Positions 1 to 8,422 of a stretch of DNA of 37,479 bases are shown here, in pieces. Origin of the DNA: Promethearchaeota archaeon (GTDB lineage: Archaea; Asgardarchaeota; Lokiarchaeia; Sigyniarchaeales; SOKP01); NCBI GenBank assembly GCA_019058245.1, contig JAHPZJ010000029.1, forward strand, positions 29,708 to 67,186. Reading direction: 5' to 3'. Positions within the stretch are counted from its first letter, which is position 1. The number at the start of each line of letters is the position of its first letter. The notes under the pieces are model-generated. The model ran no database searches, was not told where the DNA came from, and saw nothing but the letters and a program-made list of their open reading frames with translations. The translations under genes were made by a program, and so were the position numbers.

Positions 1-84
1 GATCTACATGCCCTAAATCTGCGTGATCTACGTGATCAATATGATCTACATGCCCCAAATCTGCGTGATCTATGTGATCAATAT
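1..84 (-). repeat. Two tandem 42-bp units encoding a 14-residue His/Asp repeat
   Basis: Positions 1-42 and 43-84 match at 40 of 42 bases by hand count, differing only at unit positions 14 and 31. The unit is a multiple of three and encodes DLGHVDHIDHVDHA-like units in the minus-strand gene, so it is a protein repeat. The array may continue off the left edge. Confidence 0.85.
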
Positions 85-301
85 TCTGTAGATCGTGAGT
101 TGATATTTCGGAAAGAATTGTCGAAATAATTGACATTATTATCCCACCAATAAATAAACCTAAGCAGATGCTAAATAGTAAATCATAGAAAAAATTAAAG
201 TAAAAACTAATAAATGTGAAAACTAAACCAGAAAAAACGGTTGATAGAAAAAATATATTACTTTTTCTTTTCCAATGGATAATAGATAATTTCCTAAACA
301 T
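1..301 (-). CDS. Partial membrane protein with His/Asp-rich repeat after two TM helices
   Basis: The minus-strand frame opens with an ATG at 301 and runs off the left edge, giving about 100 residues. After a short basic start (MFRKLSIIHWKRK) come two hydrophobic segments, roughly residues 17-37 and 41-60. A soluble stretch made of Asp-His dipeptides follows (DHIDHADLGHVD and variants), encoded by the 42-bp repeat at 1-84. It was missed as an ORF because it is truncated. Regularly spaced His and Asp suggest metal binding. Membrane proteins of the YqiJ/NfeD-like group carry His/Asp-rich loops between TM helices, so this family is a guess. A GTGAAAA motif lies 8-14 nt before the ATG. The frame is convincing; the function is unknown. 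Confidence 0.6.
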   Translation of the reverse strand, partial: MFRKLSIIHWKRKSNIFFLSTVFSGLVFTFISFYFNFFYDLLFSICLGLFIGGIIMSIISTILSEISTHDLQNIDHIDHADLGHVDHIDHVDHADLGHVD

Positions 302-357
302 TTTTGTTTTCACTTATTATTTAATATCTAATTTTAATTTAAAATTCTAATCATATT

Positions 358-867
358 TCAAGATGATAATCTAATTCCACATTGATGGCAAAAAACGGCA
401 TCTCTATCAATTTTCGCTCCACAGAATCTACAAAAATTAATACTTTCCCCTAATAGGATATCAGGTTTAACCTCCTTAATTCCTTGTTCTACAAATTCAT
501 TTTGATTATGAACAGACTTATGAACTATATAAGGATTAATTGTTAGGTATTGACTCTGAGGTTCAGGTAGACTCTGAAATTTAGAATTATATGATTTCAA
601 GTTCTGTTCTTTTGGTTTCTTGTATGTCTCATTCATGGAAATTGAAATTGCACCAATGCAAATTATCATTAAAATAATGAAAACAAATCCACTTATTATA
701 GGTACTGTTGGAAAACTAAATCTATTAAGTCCAAATATACGAAACATGAAAAAAAACATTAAACCAAAAAGAACTAGTGCAAAAACCACAGCGGCAAGAA
801 TATTCCCTGACCGAGATCTATAGCTAGTTTTTCTGTTATTAGGCACAATTATTGGGACAAAAGCCAT
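358..867 (-). CDS. Two-TM membrane protein with C-terminal zinc ribbon
   Basis: The product has 169 residues. A basic N-terminus is followed by two hydrophobic helices at about residues 23-43 and 52-76, a polar linker, and a C-terminal CRFCG...CHQCG zinc ribbon (two CxxC pairs about 14 residues apart). Small membrane-anchored zinc-ribbon proteins are common in archaea and generally have no assigned function. The ribbon may mediate protein or nucleic-acid contacts at the membrane. The preceding minus-strand gene at 1-301 starts 57 nt beyond this stop, so both could be co-transcribed. The ATG at 867 sits in an AT-rich region without a strong SD. Confidence 0.8.
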   Translation of the reverse strand: MAFVPIIVPNNRKTSYRSRSGNILAAVVFALVLFGLMFFFMFRIFGLNRFSFPTVPIISGFVFIILMIICIGAISISMNETYKKPKEQNLKSYNSKFQSLPEPQSQYLTINPYIVHKSVHNQNEFVEQGIKEVKPDILLGESINFCRFCGAKIDRDAVFCHQCGIRLSS

Positions 868-1214
868 TTTTTTTAACGCCTTATTATATTTCTTTATATT
901 TTTATATATTTATTTCGATATTTAATATTTCATTATATACTGATATATTTAAATGTTATGATATTCACAAAAATTTATAGAATAAGCTGATAGCTTTTAA
1001 ATACTAGTATTGAAATATATATATTATTATATATGATCAAATAAAGTTTAGGAGGATATAAGTATTTCTTTTCAATATATAACTTTATATATTCGAAAAT
1101 ATATTTTTTAAAACCATTTTGACCTTTTATAAATAAAATTAAACTTTATATAATATAAAGATATATATTCATTTTAAGAAGTTATTATAAATAAGAATAT
1201 AAGAGAGGTTTTTA
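868..1214. promoter_or_regulatory. AT-rich divergent promoter region
   Basis: This 347-nt gap separates the minus-strand zinc-ribbon gene from the plus-strand gene at 1215. It is almost pure A/T, with several TATA-like stretches (for example around 1015-1035, 1085-1110 and 1150-1175). The SD AGAGAGG for the 1215 gene lies at its right end. A perfect AGGAGG at 1050-1055 is not followed by a canonical start codon. No RNA gene or long ORF is visible. Confidence 0.5.
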
Positions 1215-1970
1215 ATGGCAAAACAAATCGAAAAAACTAAAGAAGAAAAAATTGAGATTGAAAAAGATGAGATAAAAGAACCTGAACCAAAAGATAAACC
1301 GATTTATGTTAAGGTGAGCGATGAGACAAGAAATTTGATTGATGAATATAAAGATCAAGGAACTACCATATCTGATCTCGTTAAAAATGCTGTAAAATGC
1401 TATGATGATTTTAATTCAATCTCTCCAGAAGTGCAAGCTATAATAAAAAAATATAAGGAAGAAGATGAAAACGAGATATTATTTGTAGAACGAGCAATCA
1501 AATATTATGGAGAACAGAAAAATCTTGATAGAGATCTTTGGGTACGTGCTAGAGATGAAATGAAAATGATGCTGATAGGAAAAACAACATTTAACCAACT
1601 TATACATGCCGCTGAAATACCAGAAGAAAGTTTGGATAAACCATGGCGGAAAAATGTAGCAATTGATTTAATTCTATGGTATAACGATTCCAAACCACTT
1701 AAAAGTCTTAGTATAGAAGAAATTATAGGTACAATACAAAAGGTTTGGGTTGTCGCAAATTACTTCCACACTATTGATGTAAACAAAGAAAGTGCTGATG
1801 AATTTCATATGCTTTTCAGACATCGGCAAAATAAGCGATATGGTACATATTGGTTAGGATATTTTACAGAATTATTTACTTCTGAAGAAATGCCGTTTAA
1901 ATGTGAAGTTGAAGGCCAAGCTTTTGATGAATCTATTTCATTAACATTAAAAATTGGATATGAAAAATAA
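1215..1970 (+). CDS. Ribbon-helix-helix-like N-terminus plus unknown C-terminal domain
   Basis: The product has 251 residues and starts behind AGAGAGG, 7 nt before the ATG. Residues 1-28 are a Lys/Glu-rich tail. Residues about 30-68 (IYVKVSDETRNLIDEYKDQG and on) look like a ribbon-helix-helix fold: a strand, then two helices. A second, similar helical stretch (SPEVQAIIKKYKEED) follows at about 69-98. The C-terminal 150 residues are mixed alpha/beta, with a conserved-looking FRHRQNKRYGTYWLGYF segment, and I cannot assign them to a family. A DNA-binding regulator with a sensory or oligomerisation domain is plausible. The C-terminal function is unknown. Confidence 0.75.
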   Translation: MAKQIEKTKEEKIEIEKDEIKEPEPKDKPIYVKVSDETRNLIDEYKDQGTTISDLVKNAVKCYDDFNSISPEVQAIIKKYKEEDENEILFVERAIKYYGEQKNLDRDLWVRARDEMKMMLIGKTTFNQLIHAAEIPEESLDKPWRKNVAIDLILWYNDSKPLKSLSIEEIIGTIQKVWVVANYFHTIDVNKESADEFHMLFRHRQNKRYGTYWLGYFTELFTSEEMPFKCEVEGQAFDESISLTLKIGYEK

Positions 1971-2200
1971 AAGTAAATTATTTAATTCAATTTGAATTAA
2001 AAACCATTCTATTTCAAATTAGAGCCTGATATTTCTTTAATATCCTTTAAATTTTTCATAATCCTCTCTTTTATCCCAATTATAAAATTCTGCTATAATT
2101 CTAATAATCCTAAGTAAACCTTAAAAAGAATTAATTAAAGATTACCCATATATAATTATTTAAAAAAATTCTTCAAATTAAATAAAAAAGGAAAAAAATT

Positions 2201-2962
2201 ATGTCAAAGGAAGTTTTAAGTTATGAAGTTAAAGATCAAATCGCATACCTTACTATAGATAATCCAGAAGCTAATAGATTGGATCCTCCTTTATGTAGAG
2301 CTCTAGGAGCTGCATGGGAACGTTTTGCAAATGAAAAAGAAAGTAGGGTGGCGATCCTCAGCGCTAAAGGTCCAGACTTTAGTCGAGGCGCAGATATTTA
2401 TGTTGAAGGTTTATTAAAAGATCTTCTTAAAGCATTTCCACCAAATGGTACTAAAATCTTGAAACCCATTATAGGAGCTGTCCATGGAAATGTTATTGGG
2501 AGTGGATATGGAGTAGGAGTTATAGGCACAGATATAACCTATGCTACAGAAGATGCTAAATTTATCTTTGGTGAGGTTTATGTTGGAATAGTTGGAGCAG
2601 TTGTAGATTATAGACCTTATATGCCCTTTAAAGCATCTATGGAATTTTATATGTCAGGAAAACCATTAAGTGCTCAACGAGCTTATGAATTAGGGTTAAT
2701 CAATGGTGTAACAAAAAATAAAGAAGAGCTCATGAAAGAAGCTATCAAAATGGCAGAAACTCTGCGTGATAATGCACCATTATCATTAAGGGCAATCAAA
2801 TATGGACATTATAAGATCATGGAAAATGAACAAAGAAAAGCAATGCGTATAGCACAACAGGAATTTAATGCTTTTATACAACCTCAATTAGTTAGCGAAG
2901 ATTTCAAGGAAGGTAAAGCAGCACTTAAGGAAAATAGGAAACCAGTATTCAAAGGTCGCTAA
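2201..2962 (+). CDS. Enoyl-CoA hydratase/isomerase (crotonase) family enzyme
   Basis: The product has 253 residues, the usual length for a single-domain crotonase. The oxyanion-hole regions are recognisable: SRGADI at about 61-66 and HGNVIGSGYG at about 95-104. Aligned by eye to rat crotonase, the first catalytic Glu (Glu144) falls on Val105, whereas the second (Glu164) is kept as Glu125 in FGEVYVG. This pattern fits isomerase-like or other crotonase-fold chemistry on acyl-CoA better than classical hydration. A weak purine-rich SD (AAAGGAAAA) precedes the ATG. The gene stands alone and converges on the winged-helix/TPR gene. Family confidence is high; the exact reaction is unknown. Confidence 0.9.
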   Translation: MSKEVLSYEVKDQIAYLTIDNPEANRLDPPLCRALGAAWERFANEKESRVAILSAKGPDFSRGADIYVEGLLKDLLKAFPPNGTKILKPIIGAVHGNVIGSGYGVGVIGTDITYATEDAKFIFGEVYVGIVGAVVDYRPYMPFKASMEFYMSGKPLSAQRAYELGLINGVTKNKEELMKEAIKMAETLRDNAPLSLRAIKYGHYKIMENEQRKAMRIAQQEFNAFIQPQLVSEDFKEGKAALKENRKPVFKGR

Positions 2963-3004
2963 AGCTTCGAATTACTATTTTTTTTAATATCAGATTTAAT
3001 AATT

Positions 3005-5518
3005 TTAATTTTTTTCTTTTTCTAACCTCTCAATATCTACTAACAACCTTTGTTTTTTTTCCATCGATTCTTTTCTTGTCTCCACCCTGCAAAAACACGT
3101 CTGGGTTGCTTGAGTTCCTCTTTCTGAATACTCCCGTGCTAAATCATATTGACCAAGATCTTTATAACATTTTGCTAGTAGATAGTAAGTATTATATGTA
3201 AACCAACCTAATGGATCAAGTTTTAATGCTTTCTGAAGATATTTTATAGCTTCCTCATATTCTCCAAATTCTGTTAAGACTTCTCCAAATGAGTCGTGAA
3301 AATTTCCATTTTCAGGATCGTGCTTAATTAATAGGTTCCCTACTTTTATTGCCTCCTCTTTTTCCCCTTTATATAAATGGTAATAAAGCTTGTTGTTCAA
3401 TATATCAAGATCATCAGGATACTTTTCCCATAATTCATCAATGATTTCTAAACATTTATCATATCTCATCAATTTCTTATATAAATAAGCTTTGTGTGTT
3501 GTAAGTTTGATCTCCTTCTCGGGAAAAAGTTTTATTCCCTCCTCCACTAACTCTATAGCCTCATCGATTTTTCCATAATCATATAATATAAAATACTTCA
3601 TAAGGTGTATAGAAAAAGATTTAGGATCCCAATCAAGGGCAGTTTCAATTGATTCAAGAGCTTCTTCAAATTTCTTTAAATGATTTAAAAAAAGAGCTTT
3701 AACATAGAGATAATTCGCCTTATTTTTTATGTTCTCCTCTAAAGAAATTGCTGTATCAATGTCCATTAAAACCTCCTCTATTTTTAAGCTTTCTACATCT
3801 ATTGCATCATAAATAATTTTATAACCTTCAATTAAAGCTCTTGTTATATACAATAAGGGATGGTCTGGATACAACTTTCCTATCTTATCACTCATTTCAA
3901 GAGCCTTATCAAACTCAGCTAAGGTTAGATAATTATAAACTAATATGTAATGATAAGGAATAAAAATATCCTCATCATTTTTATTTGGATGTTTTTCAAA
4001 TTCCGTTTTCAGGAGACGAATACCTTCTTGATGACGATTTGAGATACTCAATATAATTGATTTCAAGAAAAGAAAATTTATATTTTCAGGCTTAGTTTTA
4101 ATCTTATAATCAATTTCATTTAAAACACCCTCAAATCCTCCCTTCATCATCTTGTGCTTTGCTTCTTCAAAAATCTTTTCAAGTTTAGGATTTGAGAAAA
4201 TATCCAAGACCTGTAATACTGTAAAATCGATATAATACTTGAATTGGGCTTGCTCAGCTAAATTATACTTAGAGCCATATGATTGAAACACCTCGGGAAT
4301 ATCTCGCCATGCTACACCCTCTAACTTATCGAGGGTATCCATTAACCTACCCTCTGATTCTATTCTGTAAGCTAAATATTTAATATAATCTGGTAAAAAT
4401 ACGCGTAAGGCATCTTTCAGTTCAGTATTAAATAAATTATCACAAATTTCTTCTAAAATAGATTCAATAATATGGCTTAAACTCAGTGTAGGTGTCCCAT
4501 TAGGTGTGTTCTCATAGAGTTTATTCAAATAAGTAAATTTTGTAACATAATCTTCTGTGATGGCACTCAAAACCTTTTCATTTTTCTCATTTGCTTGAAA
4601 ATAGTAAGTCTTTTCTTCATCAACTACTAAGCGAAAGAATTTAACAGGATACACATTCTTCTCAACTATTTGACGAATATTAAATTTTAGATCTATTGTA
4701 TCAATTTTATATTCCTCTGAAAAATCTTTAACTGATATGTAAAATGGATATTGATTGGGATGATTCATAGTAAGAAATAATAAGACTTTATTGAATTGTT
4801 CCTCAGAATCTATAGATCCTCTTAAATTAGCAAATGGCATCTTTAATATATTATTTAAAAACCGAAATTTGATATCTGCATCTTCTATATGATACTTCTC
4901 AAAGAATCTAATTGTTTTTTTCGTAATATCCTCAATTCGGTTACTTTCTTCATCCAAAATAGATTGTCGATCTAGATCATATAGTTTCAACATTCTAGAA
5001 TATTCTGCTTTACCATTTTGTGTAATCCTATATTTTTTATCTTCTTTTTTAAAAAGTTCCCTTTTATGAAGTTCAAGCAGATTTTTTGATAAGCTAGATT
5101 GATTTATTTTAAGAGGTTCCTCAACAAAATCCGACCATTTACAAAATGTATTATTATAAATCATCCATAAAATCCAATGATCATAATTTCTGGTGTTAGT
5201 TATTGCTTTTGGTGGATAATTTAATTTTCGCTCTTTTTTCGCTTTAGATATTCTATTGTATCGTTCCTCTCCTTTAGGAGTGATTTTATAAACTCCTCTT
5301 TCCACTTTCTCCACATATTCATCCAATCTCAACGATTTGAGATAATAGGATAAGGTTGATTGAGCAATACCAACTGGATCCTCTTTAAAATCAGACCATT
5401 CTACAAGATCATTATTTCTTAGCATCCAAAGAATAATATGTTCAATATTTTGCCGAGTCTCCATACCCGTGTGTAATATCTCATCAGGAGGATAATTTAA
5501 TTCTTGGTGACGACTCAT
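3005..5518 (-). CDS. Double winged-helix plus TPR regulator-like protein
   Basis: The product has 837 residues from the ATG at 5518. The frame can be extended to 5614, but the extra 32 residues are hydrophobic and Cys-containing, and they overlap a TTTAAATA promoter-like box, so I reject them. The first ~185 residues hold two winged-helix domains that are internal duplicates: each begins LNYPP and contains ILWM, WSDF and a recognition helix with QS(T/S)LS. A helical middle region follows, and from about residue 490 there are several TPR-like helical hairpins (FEEALESIETALDWDP, YEEAIKYLQKALKLDP). A transcriptional regulator acting through TPR protein contacts is likely. Ligand and targets are unknown. 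Confidence 0.85.
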   Translation of the reverse strand: MSRHQELNYPPDEILHTGMETRQNIEHIILWMLRNNDLVEWSDFKEDPVGIAQSTLSYYLKSLRLDEYVEKVERGVYKITPKGEERYNRISKAKKERKLNYPPKAITNTRNYDHWILWMIYNNTFCKWSDFVEEPLKINQSSLSKNLLELHKRELFKKEDKKYRITQNGKAEYSRMLKLYDLDRQSILDEESNRIEDITKKTIRFFEKYHIEDADIKFRFLNNILKMPFANLRGSIDSEEQFNKVLLFLTMNHPNQYPFYISVKDFSEEYKIDTIDLKFNIRQIVEKNVYPVKFFRLVVDEEKTYYFQANEKNEKVLSAITEDYVTKFTYLNKLYENTPNGTPTLSLSHIIESILEEICDNLFNTELKDALRVFLPDYIKYLAYRIESEGRLMDTLDKLEGVAWRDIPEVFQSYGSKYNLAEQAQFKYYIDFTVLQVLDIFSNPKLEKIFEEAKHKMMKGGFEGVLNEIDYKIKTKPENINFLFLKSIILSISNRHQEGIRLLKTEFEKHPNKNDEDIFIPYHYILVYNYLTLAEFDKALEMSDKIGKLYPDHPLLYITRALIEGYKIIYDAIDVESLKIEEVLMDIDTAISLEENIKNKANYLYVKALFLNHLKKFEEALESIETALDWDPKSFSIHLMKYFILYDYGKIDEAIELVEEGIKLFPEKEIKLTTHKAYLYKKLMRYDKCLEIIDELWEKYPDDLDILNNKLYYHLYKGEKEEAIKVGNLLIKHDPENGNFHDSFGEVLTEFGEYEEAIKYLQKALKLDPLGWFTYNTYYLLAKCYKDLGQYDLAREYSERGTQATQTCFCRVETRKESMEKKQRLLVDIERLEKEKN

Positions 5519-5715
5519 AAAAATACATCTTAATACTATAATAAATAGATAGTAACAAGTTTTATTTAAAAGTTTCGAGTTCAGTTTGTTTTGTGAACTA
5601 CAATTAGAGTACAAACTACATCTGAACTTTATGTAACAAAACTATATTTAAACCATTTTCTTTAATTAAATTAACAGAATAAAAAATAAATAATAAAATT
5701 TAGTGTGAAAAAAAT

Positions 5716-5964
5716 ATGGCTCAAGTAAAAAGAAATAAGGATGTAAGAAAAAATTGTGTTGATGTTGAAAAGGTTATTAATGATCTCTTGGAAAGTTCTA
5801 AAAGAGAAGATGTCATAGAAGTAAAGGAGCCAAGTCAACCTAGTGAGTTAAATAAAAAACTTTCGAAATTTTATTCAAAATATAATGCCAAATTTCATCA
5901 AGAATTAATTCCCATTGAAAAGATTAAATATAAATATATTTACAGGAATTTTCCAATTTATTAA
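5716..5964 (+). CDS. Small hypothetical protein, 82 residues
   Basis: This short gene is divergent from the winged-helix/TPR gene and starts right after TAGTGTGAAAAAAAT, a GTGA-type motif seen before other starts here. The product is hydrophilic with a basic N-terminus, a helical middle and a Tyr-rich C-terminus (KYKYIYRNFPIY). No TM helix or motif is recognised. A structured element follows the stop directly, which supports a genuine transcription unit. Function unknown. Confidence 0.55.
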   Translation: MAQVKRNKDVRKNCVDVEKVINDLLESSKREDVIEVKEPSQPSELNKKLSKFYSKYNAKFHQELIPIEKIKYKYIYRNFPIY

Positions 5965-6318
5965 ACAGTTGAACTTAAAGAAAGCTTGTCTACAAGTTGT
6001 TGAAACTGTAGAATAATTTTTTTAGAAAATTATCCTTCTCTATGTAATCTTTAGGTAAAGATTTCAGATTTTTTTATAAAAAATTATATTTTATTCTTTC
6101 AAAAATATGTTTAATGTAATTATTGAATTATAATTCTCTCTTTTAATTTCCATAAATTTTATTTTGATTTTCTAAAGTAGAAGAGCAATTGGTTTAAAAC
6201 TTCAATATAAAGAATATATGAGTTATAAAGTGCTTTAAAAATAAAATTCGAATCATTTTTATTAATTGATATTTTATCACATAGAAATTAAATTTTTTAA
6301 AAAATGTGAAAAAAAAAA
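5965..6318 (+). terminator. Intergenic region with two inverted repeats, probable terminator
   Basis: Immediately after the stop of the 82-residue gene, ACAGTT (5965-5970) pairs with AACTGT (6004-6009), enclosing further partial complementarity. A second perfect inverted repeat, ATAATTTT/AAAATTAT with a 5-nt loop, spans 6013-6033. The rest of this 354-nt gap is AT-rich with no ORF. The last 16 nt contain a GTGA plus poly-A start-proximal motif before the ATG at 6319. Confidence 0.5.
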
Positions 6319-7137
6319 ATGGAAAAGCGACATATATTACCAGCAATTCTTTCAATTATTCTTACCATAGCGGCAATTGGCCTCTCCTTTCTACCGCTCA
6401 GGGATGGATTTGACTTCGATGCAATCCCTTTATATCCTGGGAATGCTTTATCGGATATAATACTAGTAATGGTAATTCCCTATCTGATAGTTTTTGTAAT
6501 CCTCTTTCTTGGACCATTTATTGTTATTTTCTTTATCAAAATACACAAAATTATGAAACTAAATAAATATGATTATTTCATTGTAAAAAATGAGAAGAAG
6601 TTACCTGGATTGAGAATTATACTCCGAGCATTATTTCCAGGATTATTAGCAGTAAACATTGGAATATACGTAGGTCTATCTAGTACTCTTGCTTCGTGGA
6701 TTGTAACTGATCCTAATAATCTTTTTGGAGCTGTGGAATATGGCGCTGTTATTTTTGGAATGCCTATTGCAACGATTTTGATCTTACCTCTCTGGATGTT
6801 AGAATCATCTGGTTTGATAGGTAAGAAACGTGTTGAGCAATATAATCGTCCTGTCAGTCCCGATATTGAAGGTGTTGGACAATTTTACCTTCAGATGATA
6901 AAAGGATATGTTGGTATTTCAACGGTTGTAGCCTACACTACGGTTATAATTACGGTTTATGAAATGGGTGGAGCAGATCTTTACTTATTATTTGTTGATC
7001 CACTTATAGTAATGTTTTTATTATTGCCGGCGTCTTTATTAGTAGAAATAAGAGTTATGAAGACAAACAGTCAATTAAATAGATTCTATGAGAAATTACA
7101 ATTGGATACTACTCCAAAAACTATAAAAATAGAATAA
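6319..7137 (+). CDS. Six-helix integral membrane protein, unknown family
   Basis: The product has 272 residues with hydrophobic segments at about 8-26, 44-74, 102-125, 137-160, 194-215 and 221-242, separated by short basic loops (KIHKIMKLNKYD, GKKRVEQYNR) that probably face the cytoplasm. No transporter or enzyme motif is recognised. The ATG follows GTGAAAAAAAAAA directly. A long T-run followed by an A-run lies after the stop. The gene appears monocistronic and its function is unknown. Confidence 0.8.
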   Translation: MEKRHILPAILSIILTIAAIGLSFLPLRDGFDFDAIPLYPGNALSDIILVMVIPYLIVFVILFLGPFIVIFFIKIHKIMKLNKYDYFIVKNEKKLPGLRIILRALFPGLLAVNIGIYVGLSSTLASWIVTDPNNLFGAVEYGAVIFGMPIATILILPLWMLESSGLIGKKRVEQYNRPVSPDIEGVGQFYLQMIKGYVGISTVVAYTTVIITVYEMGGADLYLLFVDPLIVMFLLLPASLLVEIRVMKTNSQLNRFYEKLQLDTTPKTIKIE

Positions 7138-7172
7138 TTTTATTTTTTTTTTTTTTTAAAAAAAAAAAAATT
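7138..7172 (+). terminator. Poly-T/poly-A terminator
   Basis: Fifteen T (7143-7157) followed directly by thirteen A (7158-7170), just after the stop codon. A T-run of this length matches archaeal intrinsic termination. The T/A symmetry also reads as termination for transcripts arriving on the other strand. Confidence 0.65.
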
Positions 7173-7312
7173 ATTTAATCTTTTTAAGCTTTAAATATTA
7201 GTTTCAGACCTTTTTATAAAAAATGTCCTTCTAATATATTCTAAATCACATGAAAACATACTTAAACCGAGAATTAGAGAATAGGAGAAAAAATTTTAAA
7301 AATACAATAAAA

Positions 7313-7378
7313 TTGGATAGAAAAATTTACATTTTTGGATAGAACAAACTCATAAAAACAGAAAGTTTTTTTATACAA
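7313..7378 (+). promoter_or_regulatory. Promoter of the GPP34 gene with a direct repeat
   Basis: TTGGATAGAA occurs at 7313-7322 and 7335-7344, 22 bp start to start, about two helical turns. A TATA-like TTTTTTTATAC lies at about 7366-7376, roughly 30 nt before the ATG at 7406. The transcript is therefore likely leaderless or nearly so, and the direct repeat sits upstream of the TATA box where an activator could bind. Confidence 0.4.
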
Positions 7379-7405
7379 TCATATCTTAGCTATTAACTAA
7401 CATAG

Positions 7406-8215
7406 ATGGAGAATCAAACTATGCTAACAGGAGAAAAACATCTACTCTTAATCTTAAAGGAAAATGGCAAGTTGCCTTTGGGAGGGGCTGGGATGGGCCT
7501 TAAAAATTGGTGTCCAAGTTCAGTTCTTACAGATTTAAGATTGAGAGGAAAAATTGAATTATTTGATTCAGGGAAAAAAAAAAAACCAGTGCATATAAGA
7601 GCCATTGATGAAAAATCCGCAGAACATCCACTCTTAGACGAATACCTAGAAATAATTAAGGATTTTAAAAATAAAAAAGGAGAAACAACTCAATCTGTTG
7701 TTGATTGGGTAAAATGGTTTCGAGATAAGTATAAAAAGAAGGGTTATACAGAACGAGCTTTATGGGAAAGCCTTGAAAAACAAGGAATTATTAAAAATCA
7801 GGGCAAAAATCATAAGATTTTAAAACCGGAAATAAAGAAGGAACTCTATAATGATGTACGCTTGGTTTGTATGCATAAAAAGGAACCAGATGAAGAATTG
7901 AAGGCATTAACGGCATTTGCCAAATATGGTCATGGATGGAGATATTATGCTAGTAGAACTGAGCGAGATATTCCTTATTCCAAAGCACTTATTCGAACAC
8001 AAATCATTCCAACGATTACATTCTTCGATATTGTAGTAGAGAAGAGAAAGGCTATTGCGGGAGGAGTGACTGCTGGGACAGCAACAATTAGCACAGCTGG
8101 AGCATCTGTATTAGTGAGTTCAGAATATGGAGTAGATACATTAGTAAAAGGAAAGAGTACTACTGAAGCTTCGAATAATCTGGATAAAGCAATGACAAAT
8201 ATTAAGAAAAAATAA
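7406..8215 (+). CDS. GPP34 (GOLPH3/Vps74-like) family protein
   Basis: The product has 269 residues. The order of landmarks follows the GPP34 family: an opening LTGEKHLLLILKENGKL (7-23), a helix ending in LTDLRLRGKIEL (41-52), a hairpin then HPLLDEYLEII (74-84), DWVKWFRDKY (100-109) leading into ERALWESLEKQGIIK (116-130), then a basic strand and EPDEELKALTAF (160-171). Eukaryotic members bind PI4P at Golgi membranes and retain glycosyltransferases; bacterial members are poorly known. By eye Arg90 of human GOLPH3, a PI4P contact, is not conserved, so phosphoinositide binding should not be assumed. The last 50 residues are Gly/Ala/Thr-rich. The assignment is by pattern recognition and would need a profile search. 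Confidence 0.72.
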   Translation: MENQTMLTGEKHLLLILKENGKLPLGGAGMGLKNWCPSSVLTDLRLRGKIELFDSGKKKKPVHIRAIDEKSAEHPLLDEYLEIIKDFKNKKGETTQSVVDWVKWFRDKYKKKGYTERALWESLEKQGIIKNQGKNHKILKPEIKKELYNDVRLVCMHKKEPDEELKALTAFAKYGHGWRYYASRTERDIPYSKALIRTQIIPTITFFDIVVEKRKAIAGGVTAGTATISTAGASVLVSSEYGVDTLVKGKSTTEASNNLDKAMTNIKKK

Positions 8216-8422
8216 GGATTAAATCAATCTCTTTTTTTGTTGTAGTATTTTTAATTCTTATAAAAATTATCAGAAATCAATGAAGTGTATTAAAAAAAAG
8301 ATTTTTTGAGATGAACAAGTTAATAAGTTCATTCGAAGTTTCGAGTTAACTTTATATTCCCAAATTAAGTCAAAAATTGAAGAACCCTATAAAAATATAG
8401 ATTATAATAGAAAGTCTTTATT

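Noticed and set aside
1..84. CRISPR-like short direct repeats at the left edge
   Set aside because: Units are contiguous 42-mers without unique spacers and encode an in-frame protein repeat.
868..1214. Replication origin in the AT-rich gap
   Set aside because: Low complexity alone; no origin recognition box repeats and no Cdc6/Orc gene nearby.
5519..5614. N-terminal extension of the winged-helix/TPR protein to 5614
   Set aside because: The extra 32 residues look non-coding (hydrophobic, Cys-rich) and cover a likely promoter. The ATG at 5518 leads straight into the winged helix.
8319..8355. Inverted repeat AAGTTAA/TTAACTT between the convergent GPP34 and GTPase genes
   Set aside because: Short arms in very AT-rich DNA. 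It could be a terminator for either gene but is not distinguishable from chance.
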